From NCBI RefSeq assembly GCF_035083965.1, contig NC_089727.1, positions 4,903,501 to 4,967,500 on the forward strand: DNA of 64,000 nucleotides, written 5' to 3'. This stretch comes from Branchiostoma lanceolatum (taxonomy: Eukaryota > Chordata > Leptocardii > Amphioxiformes > Branchiostomatidae). How positions within the stretch are numbered: position 1 is the first letter of the stretch; each line of letters starts with the position of its first letter. Shown here one piece after another: positions 56,609-64,000 of the stretch. Under the pieces are notes generated by a model. The model had not been told where the DNA came from. It worked only from the letters and a program-made list of their open reading frames with translations, and searched no databases. A program made the position numbers and the translations under genes.

Positions 56609-57846
56609 TGCCAAACGTGACTCTGGATATTTTACTTTTTTCTCTCCAGTTTTTGCATTAATGTTTTACACCGGGATGAAACGGTCTGTCATTCCGTTGA
56701 GCGCAAACTGCCGCTACAACCAGATCAAATGAAGTAAAAATAAGTGACATGCTGCCAAACCTTTAGCTTTTTTTAGCCTTTCATGTGCATTTCAAGTTCG
56801 TGCCTTTATGTGTAGAAAATAATGTGCATTTTTTTTCTTTTCTCAACGTATTCTGTGTAAAATGTCCCAGTACAGTTTTATATGACCTTGTTTGATTTTA
56901 TCTTGTAAAAGAAAGTAAACGAGTTTCAAGTCGGATTGTTTGTCTACCCTATGTGGCCAACATGTGATGATGTTTCCATAACTACACGTAGTACTTTCAC
57001 TTCTGTGGTGCCATTGCTTATAAGAGCCATGTGGCCGTACCTATAATAACAATAAATCACCTTCGTTCCAAGGATATCACTTATGTACGTAGTCAGTACT
57101 TTTACCATAGCCTATTGTACTAAATTATATTTTTGGCTCATAAATGTAATGATTTTGCCTCCCTCAGAATCTCCTTGTGAAATAAAGTAATTTCATGTAG
57201 TTTGTTACACATTGTTCGTATATCTTGTGTTGATCAGTAGCGTCATAACAGCCTGCCTGAGAACTATTGATGAATAGAAGAATGCTGTTCAACAAAGAGG
57301 TTGAGATAAGCCATGATATAACCACCTTGGTTAGAATTGTACTGAAAATGCCCTAACGAAATATCGTACTACCTTGAAACTAAGAATCGAATCTTAGATT
57401 ACTGTAACACGTCAAACAGCTATTCGACGGGGAGATCGTCACCTATTAGTCTTACATCACATCCGGGGCAAGTCAGAAGAAGGCGATCTCCCCACCAAAC
57501 CTCTGCTTGAAGACTAACATAACGGCCCCAGCAAAAGATAGCAACCAAACGTACACCCCCATGCTTGAATGATAGCAATATCTTTGCATATTTGTGCATT
57601 AATCGCTAAAGGCAAGACTTTTTAGGGAAGATGCAATATGTACGTAATTCTTCTGAAAAAGCTGTCCAATTAGAAAACGGCTTCTCAATATTCCTTCTCT
57701 AATCTTTACGTTCTCGTTGTACACTCACGAGCGCTCACGTATCAAAACAATAGATCACGTGACAAGACAACTTCTTCCCATGTGGTTCATCAGTTCGGAC
57801 TCAGACAGCAGGGGTGGAAGGTGTCGATAACGGCGGTTCTAACGAA
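56609..57846. other. Spacer between ankyrin-MYND units 2 and 3
   Basis: It contains the 3' untranslated region of unit 2, the shared inverted-element edge (GGGGAGATCGTCACC, ATCTCCCCACCAAACCTCTGC near 57430-57505) and the promoter of unit 3. No coding sequence is seen. Confidence 0.6.
57728..57768 (+). promoter_or_regulatory. Promoter E-box of ankyrin-MYND unit 3
   Basis: GCGCTCACGTATCAAAACAA then ATCACGTGACAAGAC (core 57755-57763). The upstream box is degenerate (CACGTA); the downstream one is intact. Confidence 0.6.
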
Positions 57847-60569
57847 ATGGCGGAAAAGGCGAATGAAGCTCTGTTGTATGCTGCTGAGAATGGCTGGGTT
57901 GAAGGCGTCGAAGCGGCTTTGAAAGCTGGTAAGTCGAATGAAATTAATGTAGCAAATTACGGTCTGGAGCCGAGGTAGGATTTGGGCTGGTTGTTATCAT
58001 ACATGTGTCTATCACTATAATACGTTTAATACTAGACATACTAGTACGCTCTCACCAAATAGTGCAAAGACGTTGGTCGGTTTGCAGTCTGATGCTGTAT
58101 TTATTCAAGATACTAGACTCTACTGCTGATCACATACAAATTATGAATCACTGAGGTTTACTGATGTAACCTCCTTGCATGGAATGAATTATTTTGTCGT
58201 CTCCCACTGAGTGCCAAGCCACCCACCACCTAGCACCTATGCACAGTACGCAGAGGCTGAGTACATGTCTTGTATTGTCTTGCCTTTACTTCGCACACTC
58301 TTGTATGTGCAGTTACATCATCATCTTCGCTGCTTTTCAGTTCTTCCACTGAGGGGGTATTTACGCACATTCTTGCAGTGTTTTAAATTACATGTACGTG
58401 GCCGCCAACCAAACGATCTAGATAGAAGTGAGCCGGCTTGGCCGCGCTGTAGCCTCTACCAGGGTCCACAGATCGCTGAAAAATAGGTCCCAAACTGTAA
58501 TTCAATTGGCGGACTTACCCCTCTGGCATGTTATTTGTTTATTTGGCCAAATTTCTACTATTTTGTCCCTCTACCATGGGGCCTGGTAGAGGCTATCCGC
58601 GCCTGTCTGCTTCGAATTAGTGCCGCTTGTCCCCAATGTGCGTTGGGGACCGTTCGTTATGCTGACTAAACGACAAATAATAATATCAGGTGTATTTGCA
58701 GCCAGTGCCACAGGCAGGTACCCAATGTGTAGGGTAATGAGGCTGTTTAACGTGTTCGAGGCACCTCCTCGAGCACGGGACCCCCGTTAAATAAAGTATT
58801 TATTTACGTTATCATTTTAGTTCCCTGCAGAAATGCTTTGTACATGTATCATGTTCTCACCCAGAGCGTTGAATTGAAGAAAAAAAAACACGTTTGTAGC
58901 AGTAGATTCTTATTCAAATGTTTATGTAAACAGATAAAAACTTGCACACAGGTGTGATCAGGTGTGGAATGCAGTGCCCAATTGACACCTTCTGACCTCT
59001 TGCGTGTTATGCCGACAAATTTACATACGAGCAGAACGATAGATATTTCAGAGTTTTGGGGTCTGATATCCAGGCTAGACTATTGTGGGCCGCTTTATCC
59101 TTTGTTCTAGTCAATCTTGCATTGTATGAAACGACAGTGGCAACTATCCCCAGTCTCATTCCCAAATTGACTGCTAATGAAAGTGTTCTTGTCTTCTATA
59201 AAGATGTAATGATTGGATTAATTTGCGTCTCTTCACAAGGACACAGCGTCCTTGCGGGTTGATAGAAGTTCCAAAGTATCGTTACATTCAACCAAGCACC
59301 GATCACCGAGCAGGAGTTGGGAAGCGTGTACTTTGAAATGTGATTGCCACTTTTCAACACAGTTGTATCATAAGTATGTGCATTGACTTCCTTACAAAAT
59401 CATATCAACCAAAGAGGTTATATGAATAATAATGAATGAATTGTATATTTGACTATACTGTATCATAGTGGCTCATGGGCATTCCTCTGTCGGGCGACCC
59501 CGAAGGACCTACATAGATCAACTTGCTGGGGATGTAGGAGCGAGGTCTGAACATCTAGACCAACTTATGGCGGACCGTGTTGCCTGGAGAGAAAGAGCAA
59601 CCCTAGTCCGGGCAAGCTGCCCGATATGATGATGATGTATCATAGTCATTTTATGCCCTTGTTTGTATCAACTTAATAAACTCTGGTTTGTGTAGTTAAT
59701 TTTTTTCTGATTCATGGATTACCAAACGCAGGCGCAGACATCGACTTCGATAAGCCGGGCAAAACACTCACGGGCCCATCGTCCTGCTCCGCACTGTTCG
59801 TCGCTTGCATCAATGGATATGTGGACGTGGTGAGGCTGCTGCTCCGCAAGGGGGCGTCCTTGGTGAAGAGATGCAGCGGCGTCGCTCCCATTCATGCAGC
59901 AGCGGCGCAAGGTCGGTTAAAACTAATCTCCAAGCAGATCTATAGGTGGCGAAGACCGTATCAAACTGGCAGAAGAAGTATGTTTTGCAACCTAATGGAT
60001 TGCTATACAAGCTCCTTCTGCCAGTTGGATACGGTCTTTGCAATCCAGTGGGCCTGCTTGAACTTGGTTAAAACAATGGCTGTAACTTACTAGTCTACGG
60101 TTTAAAACAAAAAAAGTCCAAGATGTAAACTCGAGTTCCACGACCTCATACCTTTGACAAATGACATTAACATTTTGAAGTGACGTATTGTGAATGTTTT
60201 CTCATTGATTATGCACATAAGATCCTCATCTTCTTAACCTTTATAAGTTGATAATCTTCTCTATCCCTGGCTCCTATACACATACAATGCTTGTATATAG
60301 ATGATAAATCATAAATAAATGAATACAATGCTTGTGCACACCTAGGAAGGACAGAAGTGGTAGAAGTGCTGGTGTATCATGGCGCTACAGTAGACATCCG
60401 GGACGTCTTCAAGATGACGCCACTCATGAATGCCTGTAGCCACAAACAAGTGGACACAGTAAGGCGGCTGATTGAGCTTGGAGCGAGAGCTGACTTGGCC
60501 GAAGGTCTTATAGCCAAGAGGCAAGTTTCTCACGTTTCCATAAGAATATAGAATTAACGTTTGTTTCTC

Positions 60570-60610
<41 letters not shown>

Positions 60611-61364
60611 GTGTGTGAGAGAGAGGGTGTGCAGTGTGTGTGTGCTGCGTGTATGTATGTGCGCCTGATGTCATACAACCATGTAAAGGGTAAGGCTTTC
60701 TAGACCGTACGTCCTATAGGAAACGTATACATTGACAATGCTCTTTAGTGCATATCTAACTACCCATGCGTAACAGCGGCTAAATGCATGGAGTAACTAA
60801 AGTTAAAGTGTGGAGAGATTCTACACACATATCGAGGCCTCGTTCTCTAAATCTCGTCACATCTTTCACTAGGTTGGTTGCAAACCCTGGCGGTGACGAG
60901 AGTATGAAGCTGATACAAGAGGCGATAAAGACCAAGCTGTTGAGATGCTGCAACCCGAAGTGTGGCAAACCCGGCTACAGGTAGGTTTTCTTGATGTTCC
61001 TTTTGATGTTTTGTTTTCACTTTGCCTGAGAAGGCTACCGAAAGCTGTACAAGTGTTGTTATTGACCCAAAGAAAGTATGTTTCCATCTGATTCCATGCG
61101 ATTTCTTTGTAACATACAGTGGGAAATTGAAACTGACTTTTCTGAATTCTACACAGTCCCATAACAGTCCATTACATATTCTACAGGTCAACTTTGAAGC
61201 TGTGTAGCCGCTGCAAGCTGACCCGCTACTGTAGCCGGGACTGTCAGACCCAACACTGGTTGGCGGGGCACAAGAAGTGCTGTGGGCAGGACGCGTACAC
61301 TGGACCAGGACTTGACCCCTTCGAAAAAATGCTTCAGCTCATGGCAGAACATGTGCATATTTAA
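57847..61364 (+). CDS. Ankyrin-repeat and MYND zinc-finger protein, unit 3
   Basis: Five exons: 57847-57928, 59732-59911, 60346-60520, 60873-60980, 61187-61364, giving 240 residues. Same plan as unit 2: ankyrin repeats (LLYAAENGWVEGVEAALKAG, SALFVACINGYVDVVRLLLR, APIHAAAAQG, TPLMNACSHKQVDTVRRLIE) and a complete MYND finger (CCNPKCGKPG, LCSRCKLTRYCSRDCQ, HWLAGHKKCC). Exon 3 ends at a GC donor (AAGAG|GCAAGT) like unit 1, with otherwise ideal flanks. Intron 1 (1.8 kb) carries a foldback element and a truncated LINE; intron 2 carries the CTAATCTCCAAGCAG hairpin close to the exon 2 donor. A polyadenylation signal is possible at 61865-61870. The intact frame and strict phase conservation indicate a functional gene. 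Confidence 0.86.
58450..58595. mobile_element. Foldback element, TAGCCTCTACCAGGC family, copy 3
   Basis: Ends TAGCCTCTACCAGGGTCC and GGGCCTGGTAGAGGCTA. Shorter and more diverged than the copies at 39428 and 49973, lacking the inner palindrome. In intron 1 of unit 3. Confidence 0.75.
58746..58790. repeat. Short recurring near-palindromic motif, copy 2
   Basis: TTTAACGTGTTCGAGGCACC, TCCTCGAGCAC, GGGACCCCCGTTAAA; matches 1594-1639. The copy here is more symmetrical (TTTAACG...CGTTAAA). Confidence 0.6.
59470..59635 (+). mobile_element. 5'-truncated LINE fragment, C-terminal codons
   Basis: TGTATCATAGT at 59459-59469 and 59636-59646 is the target duplication. The plus strand encodes SVGRPRRTYIDQLAGDVGA, then LMADRVAWRERATLVRASCPI and a stop, the usual end of a class of non-LTR retrotransposon polyproteins, followed by an ATG-repeat tail. 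It is a different element from that at 51137-51551. Confidence 0.8.
59923..60058. mobile_element. CTAATCTCCAAGCAGATC hairpin family, copy 2
   Basis: Begins CTAATCTCCAAGCAGATC just 11 bases after exon 2 of unit 3. Arms GAAGACCGTATCAAACTGGCAGAAG and CTTCTGCCAGTTGGATACGGTCTT are inverted. The right terminus is diverged (GGGCCTGCTTGAAC). Confidence 0.7.
60572..60656. repeat. GT microsatellite in intron 3 of unit 3
   Basis: About 17 uninterrupted GT repeats then mixed GAGA/GTGT tracts, about 50 bases after exon 3. Confidence 0.9.
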
Positions 61365-62569
61365 CGACAGCATTCCAACTATCATTCTGCATTGAGCAGA
61401 CGATATCGATACAGTCATGTCAAATGTAGCACAAGAAAGTAACAAGTTGCATGTTAACGTTACCAAACGTTTAAACCTTAAGAATATAGCTATTTCTCAC
61501 TAAGGGTATGATGTTGTTGTTTCTAGTTATCAAAAAGGTCAGATAGTTTTTATGGCCTTGTTTGATTTATCTTGCAAAGGAAAGTAAACACGTTGAAGGC
61601 GTCTATATTGATTTTTTACAAAACAAACTTAGTACAGCCAAGGACTATGTAATGCCATCGGCACTGCACATTCACATTGTAATCCTTGCATATTGCAGTG
61701 ATAGATATCCATTCATCTTGCTTTCAGAGGTATGATTTACACAAATTATGATTGTTAGAAGATTCAACAGTCATCGAAATCACTTGTTGTAGTGCACACC
61801 AATCGGGAAAAATGGAACACTTCTCAAAAATTGTTATAGATGTTTTTTTCACAAATGTAATGACAATAAAGTTGATTCGAAAAAACCTTAATCTGATACT
61901 TTTCAACACACTCTTTCAGTCTTTGTTTAGAAAAGGGAAAGGATACCCATTTATGTCTGCTCGCAAGTTGTCAATATTGGTCAGCCTAGTGCTTGAACGT
62001 TATTTCATGGCAGTGCTTCTTTATCTAACGTCTGATAGTTTGTACTGTTTTGTTGAATGTCACATCTGGGGAAAGTCAGAGGAATAATAAATACCAAAGA
62101 GGTTAAGATAGATGGGCGCCCTTTGGAATGGTCCGTATTGCATACTCTCCGAGCTGTTGGACGCGGAGATCGTCACCTTCCCCTGGCTAGCCCCTCTAAT
62201 AATTCTGGCATCTATCACATCCAGGCCAAGTCAGTAGAAGCCAACGATCTTCCACCAAACCTCTGCTTGGAAAAGATAGCAACTAAACGCAACCCCCCAT
62301 GCATGAATGATAACAATATTTTTTTACATATTTGTGCATTAATCGCTAAAGTCAAGACTTGTAAGGAAATATATAATCCTTCTGAAAAAAAACCTTGAAC
62401 AATTATTGGACGCCTTCTCAATATTCCCTCTATAAATAATATTTACGTTCTCATTCTACACTCACGAGCGCTCACGTCTCAAAAAAATTGATCACGTGAC
62501 GAGGCAACTTCTTCAGTTCGGACTCGGACAGCGCGGGTGGAAGGTGTCGATAACGACGGTCCTCACGAA
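61365..62569. other. Spacer between ankyrin-MYND units 3 and 4
   Basis: It contains the unit 3 3' untranslated region, the shared inverted element (GGAGATCGTCACCTTCCCC, CCACCAAACCTCTGCTTGG near 62165-62265) and the unit 4 promoter. No coding sequence is seen. Confidence 0.6.
62465..62505 (+). promoter_or_regulatory. Promoter E-box of ankyrin-MYND unit 4
   Basis: GAGCGCTCACGTCTC then ATCACGTGACGAGGCAAC (62491-62508), about 75 bases before the ATG. Confidence 0.6.
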
Positions 62570-64000
62570 ATGGCTCTGTTTGAAGCTGTGAATCAAGCTC
62601 TGTTGTATGCTGCTGAGCATGGCTCAGTTGACGGCGTTGAATTGGCCTTGAAAGCTGGTAAGTCGAAATGATTTAGACTAAATTAGAGTAGGATTTGGGC
62701 TTGTTGTTATCTTGCGTCATCACCGGGGACGCTCTCACCAACCAAGGAGGTTAACCTCCTTGCACCAACTAGTGCAAAGACTCGGGTCGACCGGTCGGTT
62801 TTTAGTCTGATGCGGTATTTATTCAAGACACTAGACTCTACTGCTAGCATGATGATCACATACAAATTATCACTCCTTGAAATTATGAAACATAAATGAG
62901 GTTTACTAATGCCTACCCTGGAATCAATTAGTATTTTGTTACTCAGCATGTAGTATCCCACCACTTACTATACAGTTTATCACAGTTTACATTATCATCT
63001 TCACCGCTTTCAGTTCTTCCACTGAGACTATGGGGACGGGCAGTCACGCGCATTCTTGTAGTGTTTTATTTTATACGTACATGTACCATGTGTACCGTAA
63101 ACCAAACACTCTATGTAGTACATGTAGCAGCCAGAAGTGAGCCGGTTTTTAGCCGCGCCTGTCTGTTTCCGCTTGTCCCCCATGTGCGTATACGGGACGC
63201 GGCGGGAGCCTTCCCTATGCTCGTTAAACAACAAAAAATGTGTCTTGACAAAGTGTATCTATTTTACGTCTTCATTTTAATTCGCTGCAGAAATGCCTTG
63301 TATTATGTTTTCATCCAGAGTTGGATTTGATGGTCATGTAGCAGTAGATTATTATTCAAATGTAAAGGACTAAGGACTTGCATATAGGTGTGAAGTACAG
63401 TGTTCTTGGGACACCTTCTGACCTCTTGTTTGTTAAAGGGGCTATTAACAAACGAGCGCGGCCCGAATTGTGAGGGAAAGTAGTACACGACTCTTGTTGG
63501 CCGCTATATCTTTTGTTCTAGGTAATCGTGCTTTGCAGTACTATAAAACAACAGTGGCAACTATCCCCCGCTGTGAGTCTCACCAAGGAGTTGACTGCTA
63601 ATGAATAATGATAGTGCCTAGTCTACAAGCAGATCCAACTGGCATGAGGAGTTTTTATTGCAATTTCTTCTGCCAGTTGGATACGGTCTTCACAAACGTT
63701 GGATCTGCTTGGAGATTAGATTGTGCCTACTCTCCAAGCAGTGAGAGGTTGGTGGGGAAGATCGTGACTTTTATTTATCATATGCACCGTTCTCCGGACA
63801 AAAAACGGGGCATATGATAAAAAGGTCACAATCCTCCCCACCAACCTGTGCTTGGAGAGTAGATAAGGCCCAAGTCTTGACCGTGCGTCCCTTCGCAAGG
63901 ACACCAAGCCTTGCGGATGGAACAGTTTTGGTTGGTGTTATCTTATGAAATACCGCTTGCGTAGTTCATTTATTTCTAACTCATGGATCGCCAAACACAG
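62570..64000 (+). CDS. Ankyrin-MYND unit 4, partial (exon 1 only)
   Basis: Exon 1 is 62570-62657 (MALFEAVNQALLYAAEHGSV, then DGVELALKAG) with donor G|GTAAGT, matching exon 1 of units 2 and 3. Intron 1 fills the rest of the window. The final bases CATGGATCGCCAAACACAG are the acceptor found just before exon 2 in unit 2, so the next exon should begin with the base after the window end. The remainder of the gene is outside. Confidence 0.8.
63618..63719. mobile_element. CTAATCTCCAAGCAGATCCAAC hairpin family, copy 3
   Basis: CTAGTCTACAAGCAGATCCAAC, GCCAGTTGGATACGGTCTTC and GTTGGATCTGCTTGGAGATTAG; intron 1 of unit 4. It is followed nine bases later by another hairpin. Confidence 0.8.
63728..63862. 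mobile_element. Hairpin element with CTCTCCAAGCA ends
   Basis: TACTCTCCAAGCA and GCTTGGAGAGTA at the ends; arms GGTTGGTGGGGAAGATCGTGAC and inverse; centre TTATCATATGC against GCATATGATAA. It is a complete version of the GGGGAGATCGTCACC/AAACCTCTGCTTGG sequences left in the spacers of the array. Confidence 0.8.

Overview
The window looks like nuclear DNA of an invertebrate chordate, most probably a lancelet (Branchiostoma). This is an inference. It rests on intron-rich chordate-type genes (an LNX RING-PDZ ubiquitin ligase, cyclin H, a POLR1D isoform-2-type protein), lineage-expanded C-type lectin and ankyrin-MYND genes, and very dense hairpin-type (MITE-like) elements. All exon structures were joined by hand from splice sites; nearly every one keeps phase exactly.

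Layout. (1) 1-1.34 kb, plus: an intronless cyclin H coding region behind an ETS-motif promoter. (2) 3.6-11.3 kb and 12.3-16.5 kb, minus: two tandem paralogues encoding type II membrane proteins with an acidic cytoplasmic exon, one membrane span, a Thr-rich mucin-like stalk built from minisatellite repeats, and a C-terminal C-type lectin domain. (3) 21.1-32.1 kb, minus: an LNX1/2-type gene in nine coding exons (C3HC3D RING, zinc-finger segment, four PDZ domains). Its 3' end carries a tandem repeat made from its own last codons. (4) 36.5-37.2 kb, plus: a small unrecognised two-exon gene. (5) 41.4-42.6 kb, plus: a three-exon homologue of the alternative (isoform 2) POLR1D protein. (6) 43.2-64.0 kb, plus: a tandem array of ankyrin-repeat/MYND-finger genes. 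Unit 1 has its first exon broken by a small transposon and its first intron occupied by a 4.65 kb LTR retrotransposon. Units 2 and 3 are intact. Unit 4 is cut by the window end exactly at the acceptor of its exon 2. A 3'-end relic before unit 1 implies a lost earlier unit. All four units keep a promoter with a TCACGTGAC-type E-box.

The most unusual object is the LTR retrotransposon (44551-49197). Its two 511 bp LTRs are almost identical and it is flanked by a 4 bp duplication. It codes for a CCHC-knuckle gag-like protein but I see no protease, reverse transcriptase or integrase. Next to its 5' LTR lies a complete reverse copy of a tRNA-Glu(CTC) including the CCA end, followed by an inverted copy of the LTR end. 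This is exactly the palindrome expected if the whole primer tRNA was copied and the product then folded back and primed itself.

The rest is intergenic or intronic sequence rich in several recurring inverted-repeat families, two 5'-truncated LINE tails and microsatellites.
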